From Synechococcus sp. C9 (lineage in GTDB: Bacteria > Cyanobacteriota > Cyanobacteriia > Gloeomargaritales > Gloeomargaritaceae): a stretch of 64,000 bases of DNA. Where the stretch lies: NCBI RefSeq assembly GCF_022984075.1, contig NZ_JALAAD010000001.1, positions 1,344,455 through 1,408,454 on the forward strand, read 5' to 3'. The stretch's first letter is position 1, and each line of letters starts with the position of its first letter. A program made the translations under genes and the position numbers. A model generated the notes under the pieces. That model was given only the letters and a program-made list of their open reading frames with translations, searched no databases and was not told where the DNA came from. Positions 16,682-26,569 of the stretch are shown one piece after another.

Positions 16682-17360
16682 GCGAAAAGTAGGACAATTG
16701 CAAATCGGGATAGGCGGTTAAATCACGATAAATCCTTTGTTGCGGCCAACCGACCCACTCCACCACATAGCTCGCTGTTAGTAAATTGTGCTTGTGTAAT
16801 CCCCGCCACAATTCCGGGTAATGTCTCGCCATTTTCAGCACCACAATCACCTCAGCGTGGGACAAAGCCGCCTCTAGGGGTTCCCAACCCTGCACCGCCG
16901 GGAGCACCAGCAACCGTTCCGTTTGTTGCACCAGGGGCAACCCCACCGCCGCCGCCGCCGCACAGGGGGAACACACCCCCGGAATCACCTGAATTTCAAT
17001 CTCAGGATGGGCGGACAACCCCTGGGCAATGTAAGTAAAGGTGCTGTAAAAACTACTGTCCCCTTCACAGACAAACGCCACATCCAAACCCTGACGCAGA
17101 GGGATCAATATCGCTTGAACTGCCTGTTGCCAGAGCCGGGTAGTGGTGGCTGGGTCATGGCTAAAGGCAAATTCTAGGGGTAAAATCCGGGTGGTGTCCG
17201 GGACATGATGCTGAATGATTTGGGCGGCGACACCGGGGGCATGCTGACGACCTTGGGGCACACACACCACCGGCACCCGCTGGAGGATGTTCCAGGCTTG
17301 CAGGGTGATCTGCTCCGGGTCACCAGGACCACAACCAATGCCATAGAGTTTGCCAAGCAC
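16656..17360 (-). CDS. cobI: Precorrin-2 C20-methyltransferase
   Basis: A SAM-dependent tetrapyrrole methylase (CobI/CbiL) that adds the C20 methyl group in cobalamin synthesis. A GTG start at 17360 gives LGKLYGIGCGPGDPEQIT, the conserved N-terminal glycine-rich loop; a farther TTG at 17381 would overlap the upstream gene. Other motifs are VAFVCEGDSSFYSTF, IQVIPGVCSPCAAAA and VVLKMARHYPELW. The length of about 234 is normal. No other cobalamin genes or cobalamin riboswitch are nearby. It follows a TPR gene and petN on the same strand. Confidence 0.9.
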   Translation of the reverse strand: MLGKLYGIGCGPGDPEQITLQAWNILQRVPVVCVPQGRQHAPGVAAQIIQHHVPDTTRILPLEFAFSHDPATTTRLWQQAVQAILIPLRQGLDVAFVCEGDSSFYSTFTYIAQGLSAHPEIEIQVIPGVCSPCAAAAAVGLPLVQQTERLLVLPAVQGWEPLEAALSHAEVIVVLKMARHYPELWRGLHKHNLLTASYVVEWVGWPQQRIYRDLTAYPDLQLSYFSLMVVRPQG

Positions 17361-17362
17361 CC

Positions 17363-17824
17363 CTAGCCCCAACCCGCCCAAACGATTAACCCCAGGGAAA
17401 TTCCCACCAGGGCAATCGGGACAAAATAATTAGTTTGTACTGCAATCAATGCCGTTGGTGGCTCCGGGGGCAGGGGTAAGGGTTTCGTTTTGGGCTTGCC
17501 TAAGGGGAAACTGGGGAGCGGCTCATCGGTAATCGGGGGGATTTCATTGAGCCATTCCGCCCGCCGTTGCAGTTGGGGTGCCTCCAGGATGTACAGCACC
17601 CGTTGGCTCTGTTGGCGAATTTGGGGGTCGGGGTGACTGGTCAGTTCCCGGCATAGGTCACGCGCCAGTTGCCGCTGTTGATTGGCTTCATACGCCATGA
17701 CCAACCAAAGTTTCACCTGGGGGTCGTGGGGACGGCTAACCCGGGCAGATTCTAACGCCGCCACCGCTTCCCGGTACCGCCCGGATTCCATCGCCCGCAG
17801 ACCTTCGTGGTAACAATCCGGCAT
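17363..17824 (-). CDS. TPR-like protein with C-terminal membrane anchor
   Basis: The product read from ATG 17824 has 153 residues. An N-terminal helical-repeat region (CYHEGLRAMESGRYREAVAAL, then QVKLWLVMAYEANQQRQLARDL) is followed by a proline-rich linker and one C-terminal transmembrane segment (YFVPIALVGISLGLIVWAGW). This is a tail-anchored topology with the TPR in the cytoplasm. It lies 15 bp after petN and directly before cobI, so all three may share one transcript. A role in assembling a thylakoid complex would be speculative. Confidence 0.75.
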   Translation of the reverse strand: MPDCYHEGLRAMESGRYREAVAALESARVSRPHDPQVKLWLVMAYEANQQRQLARDLCRELTSHPDPQIRQQSQRVLYILEAPQLQRRAEWLNEIPPITDEPLPSFPLGKPKTKPLPLPPEPPTALIAVQTNYFVPIALVGISLGLIVWAGWG

Positions 17825-17838
17825 GGGGGCAGGGGTGA

Positions 17839-17928
17839 CTAGAACCCGTTGCGACCCCAGACCACCAGGGCAATGGAGAAGGTAAAGCTCGCCATCACCG
17901 CCACCCACGCCAGGGAAATAATGTCCAT
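17839..17928 (-). CDS. petN: Cytochrome b6f complex subunit VIII (PetN)
   Basis: A 29-codon gene read from the ATG at 17928: [20 protein letters not shown], then LVVWGRNGF and a TAG stop at 17839-17841. It is one transmembrane helix ending in the diagnostic VVWGRNGF of PetN, an essential small subunit of the thylakoid cytochrome b6f complex. It is short enough to be missed by automatic calling. It leads the leftward petN-TPR-cobI group. Confidence 0.95.
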   Translation of the reverse strand: MDIISLAWVAVMASFTFSIALVVWGRNGF

Positions 17929-18345
17929 AACCAGTTCCTTTGTAAAAACGCCATTCTATTTTAATTTAACTACAGGGCACCTCTATTTATTGTCACTACT
18001 GGAAGATTATTTCGCTGAGATACCTATATTATTGAGAACCACAGACGGGGGCTATGCCCCTGCGACCTATTTTTGGAAGTTCCCTTTAGTTCATTACTAT
18101 AACCCACTCAAAAGTTTTAAATAAACTAGGATTGCTATACTTACAAGGCTGTAGCACTACCGGCTTGTCATCTCTTAAAACAGTCTGCTTCAGCAGGTCG
18201 CTCAAAAGTCAGATTCCTGTGGGGGTGAGGGTCATGAGGGCAGAATACAGGCACGAGTGTGACCATCCTAAGATGTAAAGTGGTTAGGAAAATGTTCCTA
18301 GCTCTCTGGGCTAATGCTATCCTATGAAAAACTTTTCGCAGTACA
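17929..18345. other. Gene-free gap upstream of petN and of the multi-sensor gene
   Basis: About 417 bp between the divergent petN and the PAS/GGDEF gene. The middle holds a degenerate family B repeat (18034-18139). No small gene or RNA was recognised in the rest. The promoters for both directions must lie here. Confidence 0.6.
18034..18139 (-). repeat. MITE-like element, family B, degenerate copy
   Basis: Starts GAGAACCACAGACGGGGGC with the hairpin form GGGGGCTATGCCCC, and ends with the family B terminus AGGATTGCTATA at 18128-18139. The opposite terminus is lost. It corresponds in reverse orientation to the intact 123-bp copy at 36136-36258. Confidence 0.65.
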
Positions 18346-21300
18346 GTGATTTCCTGGCTCAGGGTTAATACCGGCTCAGCAGTCGGCGGATGGATGGGGG
18401 CTACTCCCACCGAGAATCCCCTGGTTTTGGGGGCAGAACTGTCGGTGACCGAGGGAATTGCCGCTTTTTTGGCAACCGAATCTACTTGGGCGGTGGTGGG
18501 TTCACAAAGGCATCCCCAGGGAATTATTACCGCCCGGGAACTGCTGGGGGCACCCGCCGGGGCAAGGCTGGGGGAATTGGTTGCTCCCGGCACCCCGTTA
18601 ACTTTGGCAGATTTGGCACAACCGGCGCAATTGGAGGCGAAAGTCGCAGACCGGAATTATGTATTGGTGGTGGGGGAGGCGGGGGAATGCTTGGGGGTGT
18701 GGGTGCGGCAACGGTGGCAGAAACTCCAGCAGGGCTATCACCTCTGGCAAAGCCAAACCATTGATATATTGATGAACCCCCGGGTGGTCACGGTTCCGCC
18801 GGAACTGCCGGTGGCGCAGGTGCGGGATTTACTCGCCCAAGGGGCGGATACCTGGGTGATGGTAGCACACCCCGAAAGCCCCCGCTATCCCCTGGGTTGG
18901 GTGGACTGGAGCAGGTTGTGGGAACCGGGAGCCACGGTGCAGGAGGTGATGTCCCCGCCCCGGCTGTTACCCGCAACCACGACCCTGTATGAGGCGTATC
19001 CCTACCGCCGGGAATGGGTGTTGGTGACGGATGCGGCGGGGTTGGTGGTGGGTTCGCTTACCCCCCCGGAGTGGGAGCGTTATGGGCATCCTTTTGCCCT
19101 GCAACAGGCGGTGGTGGATTTGCGGCAGACGGTCAACCAACAGGCACAGCAGGTTCAACAACTGACCACGAGCCTGCGCCGAAATCAGGAGCGGTTTGCG
19201 GCACTTCTGCGCTATTGCGGGGATGTGATCCTGGTGGTCAATAGCCAGGGAATCATTACTTACTGTAGTCCGTCGGTGCAAACGGTCTTGGGGTATGCCC
19301 TGGATGACCTGCTGGGGCAATTATTTTGCGCTCGCATTCACCCGGAGGAACGGGCAGAGATTGAAGCTCTTTTGACCCAAGCCCCCAACCAAACCGGGTT
19401 GATCCATTGGGAATTTCGCTATCAACGGCGGGATGGCAGTTGGTGCGACCTGGAGGCGGTGGGGAATCCCCAGTACTCGGACGTAAACCTGCGGGGCATG
19501 GTGCTGAATCTGCGGGATGTGGGCGAACGCAAGCACACCCTGCAACTGCTCACCCAAAAACACGCCGAACTGCGGGGGGTGTTCCGAGCCTTGCGGGATT
19601 TGTATTTTCGCTTGGATGGGCAAGGGTACATCCTGGACTGCCTGGATACCTGCCCGGAAAACCAGGTGGGGCGATGGATCGGCGACGTGTTACCGCCAAC
19701 GGCACGGGTGTTGCTGGCAGAGGGGCTGACCCAACTGCGCCAGGGGGCGGAATTAGCCCAATTTCGCTACAGCTATGGGCACCAAACCTGGACAGCCCGC
19801 TTGGTTCCCCTACCCCAACAGCAGGCGATTTTGGTGGTGCAGGAGGTGACTGCCCAAAGCCAATTGGAGGCGGCACTGCGGGCGATTGTGCAGATTCAGA
19901 ATTGGTTGCTGGCGGCGACGGTTCCCCAGACCGTCTATGACCGGATTGGGCAGACCCTGGGGGAAACGGTGGGGGTATCCCGGGTGTATCTTTTTGAAAA
20001 TCATGTTGATTCCCAGGGGCGGGTGTTGGCGGATCAAAAGGCGGAATGGTGTGCCCCAGGGGTAACGCCTGAAATGGACAATCCCCTCCTGCAAAATTGG
20101 GATTACGTGGGAATGGGGTTTAGCCGTTGGTTGGACATATTGAGCCGGGGGGAGGCGATTTACGGGGCGGTGGCGGAGTTTCCCCCCCAGGAGCGGGAGT
20201 TTTTGGCAACGCAGGACATTGTAAGTATTTTAGTAGTACCCCTCAAGGCGGGGGAGGAATGGTACGGGTTTCTGGGGTTTGATGTCTGTGACCAGGTGCG
20301 GCGGTGGCAGGAAACCGAGGTGAATCTATTGATGTCGGTGGGGACGGCGGTAGCGCAGAGCCTGCGGCAATGGCAGATGGAGCGGGCAATCCAGGATTCG
20401 GAGGAAAAATACCGCCAGTTGTTGGAAGCCTCCAGTGATGCCATTTGGGTCAGCGATGGGGAAACCGGGCGAATTGTGGAAGTGAGTCCCCAAGCGGAGG
20501 TCTTGACGGGGCACAGCCGGGCGCAGTTGCTCGGTCGCTATCAGTGGGAATTGCACCCCAGGGCGGCACAGGCGACCATGCGTCAGGATTTTTACCACTG
20601 GGTGCGGCGGGGTGGCACCGGGGAACAGGAGGTGGCGGCGCAGGTACAACGGGCGGATGGGGAGACGATTCCGGTGGAAATTACCGCCCGGGTCTTGACT
20701 TGGCGGGGGCGTTCCCTGCTGCGGAGTGCGGTGCGGGATGTACGGGAGCGGTTGCAGTGGGAGGCGACCCATCGGGTTCTGCTGGAAGCCATGCCCCTGG
20801 GAATTGCCATCCTCCAAAAACGCAGGTTGGGGTTGGTGAATCCAGCCCTGTGCCAAATGCTGGGCTACGGTCGCACGGAATTGGAGAGTCTTTCCCCCCA
20901 GGCGTTGGTGAATTTGGTGCATCGGGACGACCGGCAAAAGTTGCGCCAAGCCTACCGGCGCTGGCAATGGGAGGGTGTGGCGGTGGTGCCCCAGGAACTG
21001 CGGGTCTGGCATCGGGATGGGGTGTTGCTTTACTTGGAATGCTACGGGCAACCCCTAAAAATGGCTGGGAGCAGTGCCGTACATTTAACCATCAAGGATG
21101 TGACCGAAAACCGGCGGATGGCGCAGGCGTTGAACCAAAGCTTGGAGCAGTTCCGCCTCACCTTTGAGCGTTCCCCGGCGGCGATGGCAATTACGGATGT
21201 GGAGGGGCGATTTTTGCGGGTCAACCCCGCCATGTGTGAATTATTGCAGTATGAAGCGGAAACCCTGCTCGCCCAGGGGTGTGTGAATTTTATCCACCCG

Positions 21301-23565
21301 GATGACCAGGAGCGCTACAGTGCCGTCAATGCCCAATTGCTACGGGATGAGGTGCCCCAAATGACCCTGGAATTGCGCCTGTGTCCCCAACCGGAGCGGA
21401 CGTTGTATGTGCAGTTGAGCAAGGTGGTAATTGCCCGCAATCGGGATCAAGAACCCGTGCTGTTCCTCTCCCAGTTGGTGAATGTGACGGAACGGGTGCT
21501 GGCGCAACAGTCCCTCCGGCGCAGTGAAGCCCGCCTCAAATTAGCCGCCCAGACCGCCGGGATGTTGGTGTGGGAATGGGATATTCGGACAGATATGACC
21601 GAGACCAACCGCTACAGTATTGACCCAGGTCTTCATCCCCCGGCAGAACCCCTGACCCTGCGTTTACCCGGTCTGAGTGCCTTGCAAAGTATGCACCCGG
21701 AGGATTTGCCTACCGCCCTCACCCTGCGCCAACGCTACCAACGGGGGGAGATTGACCGGGCGGAACACCGGCACCGGATTTTGGTTCCCGATGGCACCTG
21801 CCGCTGGATGCAATCCACCAGCCAGTTGATCCGGGACGAAGCGGGGCAACCCCTGCGGGTGGTGGGAGTCTCCCTGGATGTGACCGAGGAGATGAATTTG
21901 CTCCAGGCGGTGCAGACCAGCGAAGAACGGCTCCGCACGGTGGTGGAAGACCAAACCGAATTGATCTACCGGGCGAAGGCTACCGGGGAATTGACGTTTG
22001 TGAATCCGGCTTTTTGCCGCTATGCGGGTCGCTCGGAGGCGGAATTGCTACATCAGCCTTTTTGCCATCCCTTCCATCCCCAGGATCAGGAGCAGTTTAC
22101 CCAGCGGGTGGGGGCACTTACCCCCGGTACCCCTACATTTACGATGGAATGCCGTACCGCCCAGGTGCCGGAACGGTGGTACGAATGGACGATCCGGGGG
22201 CTGTTTGACCCGCAGGAACGCCTCTGGGAGGTGCAGGGGATTGGTCGGGACATTACGGAGAAAAAACTCGCCGAAGCCCAACTCCTGTACGAAGCCCTCC
22301 ACGACTCCCTGACGGGTCTGCCCAACCGCAGTCTGTTTTTAGACCGGTTGCAACAGGTGTTGGCGCGCTACCAACGGGATAACCACCTTGGTTTTGCGGT
22401 GTTGTTTGTGGATTTAGACCGGTTCAAGGTGGTCAATGACAGTCTGGGGCATCAGGCGGGGGATAAACTGTTGGTGACCATTGCCCAACGACTGCGGTCG
22501 GTGGTGCGGGCGGGGGACACGGTAGCGCGGCTGGGGGGGGATGAATTTGCCATTTTACTCACCCCCTTCGCCCCGGAACAGGTCGGGAACCGCCTGCCCG
22601 AACTCCTACGGGTGATCGCCCAACCGCTGGTGATCGAGGGACAAACTGTCACATCCCACGCCAGCATTGGGGTGGTACTCAGTCATCCCCATTATCAAAC
22701 CCCAGAGGAAATGCTGAGGGATGCGGACATCGCCATGTACCAGGCGAAAAACCAGGGGCGAGCCTGCTATGTGGTCTTTGCCCCGGAGATGTTTATCCAG
22801 GTGGTGGACGACCTGCGCTGGGAACGGGAACTCCGCACTGCCCTCGATCAAGGGCAACTGGAGGTGGATTACCAGCCCATTCTCGCCGGGGAAACGCCCC
22901 TGGGAGTGGAAGCCCTGGTGTATTGGCATCATCCCGAACGGGGGCGACTCCCCCCCACCGCCTTCCTCCCCGATGCGGAAGCGACCGGCTTGCGGGTGCC
23001 CCTGGGCTGGTGGGTCTTGACCACGGCGGCGACCCAGATGATGCAGGAGCCGCTATGCCAGTCCTTGTCCTTGAGCGTCCAGGTGTGCCGGTACCAGTTG
23101 CACCAGGGGAATTTTTTGCCCCAGTTGCAGGAGATATGCGCCACCACCGGACTGCCACCCCACCGCCTGCGGTTGGAACTCACGGAACAGACGGTCATGC
23201 TGGCGCACCAGGAACGCCCAGAATTGCTCCGGCAACTGCACAGCCTGGGGGTGGGACTGACCGTGGCGGATTTTGGTGCCAACCCTGCCTCCCTAGGTCG
23301 CCTACATCGCTGGCCCGTCACCGCCCTGAAAATTGACCCCTCCTTTGTCAGCCAGGTGGAACAGCAACCCCATTCCCAGCGCCTCATCCAGGCGATCATT
23401 GTCCTGGCACAAAACCTGGGCATCACCCCCATTGCCGCCGGGGTGGAAACGCCCGCCCAAAAAGCCATCCTGCAACGGCTCGGCTGTACAGCACTCCAGG
23501 GCACTGCGATTATGCCGCCCCTCTCCCTAGAACAACTGCGGGAATATCTCATCAAAACCCCATAA
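18346..23565 (+). CDS. Multi-sensor diguanylate cyclase: CBS-PAS(x7)-GAF-GGDEF-degenerate EAL
   Basis: A very large cytosolic sensor (1739 residues from a GTG at 18346; start uncertain). The order is: CBS-like pair (about 30-235), short coiled coil (250-280), two PAS domains (283-400, 408-505), GAF (506-680), five PAS domains (685-800, 805-920, 935-1050, 1063-1180, 1193-1305), GGDEF (1312-1470) and EAL-like (1495-1735). The GGDEF site is intact (RLGGDEF), with an RxxD inhibitory site (RAGD) five residues before it, so it should make c-di-GMP. The EAL-like part keeps EAL and LELTE but has VQVC for VNxS, ADFG for DDFG and AAGVE for AEGVE, losing metal ligands, so hydrolysis is unlikely. No membrane segments are seen. 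Confidence 0.92.
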   Translation: MISWLRVNTGSAVGGWMGATPTENPLVLGAELSVTEGIAAFLATESTWAVVGSQRHPQGIITARELLGAPAGARLGELVAPGTPLTLADLAQPAQLEAKVADRNYVLVVGEAGECLGVWVRQRWQKLQQGYHLWQSQTIDILMNPRVVTVPPELPVAQVRDLLAQGADTWVMVAHPESPRYPLGWVDWSRLWEPGATVQEVMSPPRLLPATTTLYEAYPYRREWVLVTDAAGLVVGSLTPPEWERYGHPFALQQAVVDLRQTVNQQAQQVQQLTTSLRRNQERFAALLRYCGDVILVVNSQGIITYCSPSVQTVLGYALDDLLGQLFCARIHPEERAEIEALLTQAPNQTGLIHWEFRYQRRDGSWCDLEAVGNPQYSDVNLRGMVLNLRDVGERKHTLQLLTQKHAELRGVFRALRDLYFRLDGQGYILDCLDTCPENQVGRWIGDVLPPTARVLLAEGLTQLRQGAELAQFRYSYGHQTWTARLVPLPQQQAILVVQEVTAQSQLEAALRAIVQIQNWLLAATVPQTVYDRIGQTLGETVGVSRVYLFENHVDSQGRVLADQKAEWCAPGVTPEMDNPLLQNWDYVGMGFSRWLDILSRGEAIYGAVAEFPPQEREFLATQDIVSILVVPLKAGEEWYGFLGFDVCDQVRRWQETEVNLLMSVGTAVAQSLRQWQMERAIQDSEEKYRQLLEASSDAIWVSDGETGRIVEVSPQAEVLTGHSRAQLLGRYQWELHPRAAQATMRQDFYHWVRRGGTGEQEVAAQVQRADGETIPVEITARVLTWRGRSLLRSAVRDVRERLQWEATHRVLLEAMPLGIAILQKRRLGLVNPALCQMLGYGRTELESLSPQALVNLVHRDDRQKLRQAYRRWQWEGVAVVPQELRVWHRDGVLLYLECYGQPLKMAGSSAVHLTIKDVTENRRMAQALNQSLEQFRLTFERSPAAMAITDVEGRFLRVNPAMCELLQYEAETLLAQGCVNFIHPDDQERYSAVNAQLLRDEVPQMTLELRLCPQPERTLYVQLSKVVIARNRDQEPVLFLSQLVNVTERVLAQQSLRRSEARLKLAAQTAGMLVWEWDIRTDMTETNRYSIDPGLHPPAEPLTLRLPGLSALQSMHPEDLPTALTLRQRYQRGEIDRAEHRHRILVPDGTCRWMQSTSQLIRDEAGQPLRVVGVSLDVTEEMNLLQAVQTSEERLRTVVEDQTELIYRAKATGELTFVNPAFCRYAGRSEAELLHQPFCHPFHPQDQEQFTQRVGALTPGTPTFTMECRTAQVPERWYEWTIRGLFDPQERLWEVQGIGRDITEKKLAEAQLLYEALHDSLTGLPNRSLFLDRLQQVLARYQRDNHLGFAVLFVDLDRFKVVNDSLGHQAGDKLLVTIAQRLRSVVRAGDTVARLGGDEFAILLTPFAPEQVGNRLPELLRVIAQPLVIEGQTVTSHASIGVVLSHPHYQTPEEMLRDADIAMYQAKNQGRACYVVFAPEMFIQVVDDLRWERELRTALDQGQLEVDYQPILAGETPLGVEALVYWHHPERGRLPPTAFLPDAEATGLRVPLGWWVLTTAATQMMQEPLCQSLSLSVQVCRYQLHQGNFLPQLQEICATTGLPPHRLRLELTEQTVMLAHQERPELLRQLHSLGVGLTVADFGANPASLGRLHRWPVTALKIDPSFVSQVEQQPHSQRLIQAIIVLAQNLGITPIAAGVETPAQKAILQRLGCTALQGTAIMPPLSLEQLREYLIKTP

Positions 23566-23566
23566 A

Positions 23567-23596
23567 CAAAAAGTGCCCCCGCCGAGGGAGCCACTT
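23567..23596 (-). terminator. Intrinsic terminator on the minus strand
   Basis: Read leftward: AGTGGCTCCC, loop TCGGC, GGGGGCACT, then TTTTTGTTT. The stem pairs AGTG with CACT and CTCCC with GGGGG around a single bulged G. Both neighbouring genes are on the plus strand and the plus-strand reading lacks a T-run, so this terminator serves a leftward transcript. Confidence 0.6.
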
Positions 23597-23731
23597 GCAT
23601 ATCGTCAATCGGAGGGTTGGAATAGCTTACGCTAGGTTTTTACAATACATTTCTTCTCTCTAGGATTTCGTATCGTGGGCTACGAATGGTTCATTTCCAG
23701 GGGGAAACCCTAGGGGCTACAATAGGGAACG
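23567..23731 (-). ncRNA. Candidate small RNA antisense-oriented between two plus-strand genes
   Basis: The only support is structural. A leftward intrinsic terminator (23567-23596) has no protein gene upstream of it, and the same short gap holds a perfect 6-bp stem TTCGTA/TACGAA around an 8-nt loop (about 23667-23687) and a CCCTAGGG palindrome. The 5' end is unknown; the transcript would be at most about 160 nt unless it starts inside ileS. No known cyanobacterial RNA family was recognised. Confidence 0.3.
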
Positions 23732-23749
23732 GTGAACCGGCGGGGCAAC

Positions 23750-26569
23750 ATGGCTGAGTTGGGAGGCGAGTACAAAACGACGTTAAATTTACCGCAAACG
23801 GATTTTGCCATGCGGGCAAATGCCACCGTGCGGGAACCAGAAATTCAAGCCTTTTGGCAAAGGGAGGGCATTCCCACCCATTGTGACCCCCAAGCCCCGG
23901 CGTTCATTCTCCACGATGGTCCCCCCTACGCCAACGGGGACATTCACATGGGCACGACGCTCAATAAAATTCTCAAGGATATTATTAATAAATTTCATCG
24001 CCTGCGGGGGTATCGCACGCCCTATGTGCCGGGGTGGGACTGTCATGGTCTGCCGATTGAACTCAAGGTTTTGCAGGAACTGCCAGCATCGGTGCGCCAA
24101 AACCTCACGCCGATGGAATTGCGCCAGCGGGCACGGGATTATGCTTTGGCGGCGGTGGAACGGCAGAAAAAAAGTTTTCAGCGGTGCGGGGTGTGGGGGG
24201 ATTGGGAACATCCCTATTTGACCCTGCAACCGGAGTACGAAGCCGCCCAGATTGGCGTATTTGGGGCAATGGCGCTCAAGGGGCACATTTACCGGGGCTT
24301 GAAGCCCGTGCATTGGAGTCCCAGTTCCCGGACAGCGTTGGCGGAAGCGGAATTGGAGTACCCGGAGGGGCATATTTCCCCCAGCATTTATGTGCGGTTT
24401 CGCATGACGGAACTCACTCCCTCAGCCCAGGCAGTATTGGGGGAATTTGCTGGGGAACTGTATCTCGCCATTTGGACGACCACGCCCTGGACATTGCCGG
24501 GAAATGTGGCGGTATCGGTGCATCCTGAAATCACCTACGCCCTGGTGCAAAGTGATGGGCAGGGGTTGGGGATCATTGCCGCCGAGTTAGTCAAAAAATG
24601 GCAAGAAATTACGGGTTCGGAAGTAGAAATTCTCCGCACCTTTCCAGGGAAAATTTTAGAGTTCTGCCAATATCAACATCCTTTATTTAACCGCCAGGGT
24701 ATGGTTACCTTGGGCGAACACGTCACGGTGGAATCCGGCACGGGTTTAGTGCATACGGCACCGGGGCATGGGACAGAAGATTACACGGTGGGACAGCGGT
24801 ACGGTTTGCCCTTACTTTCGCCGGTGGATGATGGGGGCTGTTTCACCTCAGAGGCAGGTCAATTTGCCGGTTTAGCGGTCTTAAAAGAGGGAAACGAGGC
24901 AATTATTGGCGCATTACAGCAGGCGAATTTATTAGTCAAACACCAACCCTATCAGCATAAATATCCCTACGATTGGCGCACCAAAAAACCCACCATTTTC
25001 CGGGCAACGGCGCAGTGGTTTGCTTCGGTGAGCGGCTTTCGGGAATTGGCTTTGCAGGCGATTCAACAGGTGCAGTGGATTCCCGCCCAAGGGGAAAATC
25101 GCATTACGGCAATGGTACAAGAACGCACGGATTGGTGTATTTCCCGCCAGCGCACCTGGGGCGTACCGATTCCGGTTTTTTATGATGTGGAAACCGATGA
25201 ACCCTTGTTAAACGCCGAGACCATCCAACACATTCAAAATATTGTGCGGGAGCAGGGGGCGGATGCCTGGTGGACACTGCCTTTAGAGGAATTATTACCC
25301 CCTCAATATCGGCATAATGGTCGCCGTTATCGCCAGGGCATGGACACGATGGATGTGTGGTTTGATTCCGGTTCTTCCTGGGCGGCAGTGTTAGGACAAC
25401 GTCCCGAATTGCACTATCCGGCGGATGTGTATTTAGAAGGTTCCGACCAGCATCGGGGTTGGTTTCAATCCAGTTTACTCACTTGTGTCGCAGTGCATGG
25501 TTTTGCCCCTTACAAAAAAGTGATCACGCATGGGTTTGTGTTGGATGAACAGGGGCGCAAAATGAGCAAATCCTTGGGCAATGTGGTTGACCCCCTGCTG
25601 GTGATCAATGGGGGCAAAAATCCCCAAAAGGAACCCGCCTATGGAGCGGATGTTCTGCGTTTGTGGGTGGCTTCGGTGAACTATACCGATGATGTGCCCC
25701 TGGGAAATACCATCCTCAATCAAATGGCGGATGTGTATCGGAAAATTCGCAATACGGCTCGCTTTTTATTGGGGAATTTATACGATTTTATCCCGGAAAA
25801 ACACGGGATTCCCTACGCAGAATTGCCCGCTTTAGACCGCTACCTTCTCCATCGCTTATGGGAAGTCACCCAAGAAATTACCCAAGCGTTTCAAGAGTTT
25901 CAATTCTACCATTTTTTCCAAATTATTCAAAATTTTTGTGCGGTGGATTTATCAAATTTTTATCTCGATATCGCCAAAGACCGGCTGTATATCAGCACGG
26001 CAGGGGGCTACCGGCGGCGCAGTTGTCAAACCGTATTGGCTGTGGTGGTGGAAACCTTAGCGAAATTATTGGCACCGGTACTCTCCCATTTAGCGGAAGA
26101 TATTTGGCAATTTATCCCCTATGCGGTGGGGGCAAAATCCGTATTTTTAACCAAATGGGCGGAATTGCCCGGGGATTGGCATCAACCGGAATTGGCGAAA
26201 ACCTGGCAGAAATGGCGGGAATTGCGGACGGATGTGAATAAGGTTTTAGAATCTGCCCGTGCCGCCAAAACCATCGGTTCTTCTTTGGAAGCCCAGGTGA
26301 GCATTGGCGTTGCTGACCCCCAATTATTTGCGGAATTAAACGCCTTAAATACCCCCACCAACGGCGTGGATGAATTGCGTTATTTACTCCTGGTTTCCCA
26401 GGTGCAGGTGAGCCAGGGAGACGCACCCCATCCCTGGGAAATTCAGATGCAATTAGCGACAGGCAAAAAATGCCAAAGGTGTTGGAATTATTCCGAACAG
26501 GTGGGGCAAAATTCCGATCATCCTGATATTTGCGAACGTTGTACTGCCGCCCTAGCCGGAAAGTTTTAG
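23750..26569 (+). CDS. ileS: Isoleucine-tRNA ligase
   Basis: A class I aminoacyl-tRNA synthetase charging tRNA-Ile. The start at ATG 23750 (MAELGGEYKTTLNLPQTDF) fits the family better than a GTG at 23732. It has the HIGH-equivalent PYANGDIHMGTTLNK, the CP1 editing domain with WTTTPWTLPGN and HTAPGHGTEDY, the KMSKS motif in GRKMSKSLGNVV, and a C-terminal zinc-binding motif with CQRC and CERC. The length of 939 is normal. Its stop overlaps the convergent HMA-protein gene by 4 bp. No T-box or other leader was seen. Confidence 0.97.
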   Translation: MAELGGEYKTTLNLPQTDFAMRANATVREPEIQAFWQREGIPTHCDPQAPAFILHDGPPYANGDIHMGTTLNKILKDIINKFHRLRGYRTPYVPGWDCHGLPIELKVLQELPASVRQNLTPMELRQRARDYALAAVERQKKSFQRCGVWGDWEHPYLTLQPEYEAAQIGVFGAMALKGHIYRGLKPVHWSPSSRTALAEAELEYPEGHISPSIYVRFRMTELTPSAQAVLGEFAGELYLAIWTTTPWTLPGNVAVSVHPEITYALVQSDGQGLGIIAAELVKKWQEITGSEVEILRTFPGKILEFCQYQHPLFNRQGMVTLGEHVTVESGTGLVHTAPGHGTEDYTVGQRYGLPLLSPVDDGGCFTSEAGQFAGLAVLKEGNEAIIGALQQANLLVKHQPYQHKYPYDWRTKKPTIFRATAQWFASVSGFRELALQAIQQVQWIPAQGENRITAMVQERTDWCISRQRTWGVPIPVFYDVETDEPLLNAETIQHIQNIVREQGADAWWTLPLEELLPPQYRHNGRRYRQGMDTMDVWFDSGSSWAAVLGQRPELHYPADVYLEGSDQHRGWFQSSLLTCVAVHGFAPYKKVITHGFVLDEQGRKMSKSLGNVVDPLLVINGGKNPQKEPAYGADVLRLWVASVNYTDDVPLGNTILNQMADVYRKIRNTARFLLGNLYDFIPEKHGIPYAELPALDRYLLHRLWEVTQEITQAFQEFQFYHFFQIIQNFCAVDLSNFYLDIAKDRLYISTAGGYRRRSCQTVLAVVVETLAKLLAPVLSHLAEDIWQFIPYAVGAKSVFLTKWAELPGDWHQPELAKTWQKWRELRTDVNKVLESARAAKTIGSSLEAQVSIGVADPQLFAELNALNTPTNGVDELRYLLLVSQVQVSQGDAPHPWEIQMQLATGKKCQRCWNYSEQVGQNSDHPDICERCTAALAGKF

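Noticed and set aside
16656-17928. Cobalamin riboswitch upstream of cobI
   Set aside because: cobI is internal to a petN-TPR-cobI group with 2-15 bp gaps, leaving no room for a riboswitch, and none was recognised upstream of petN.
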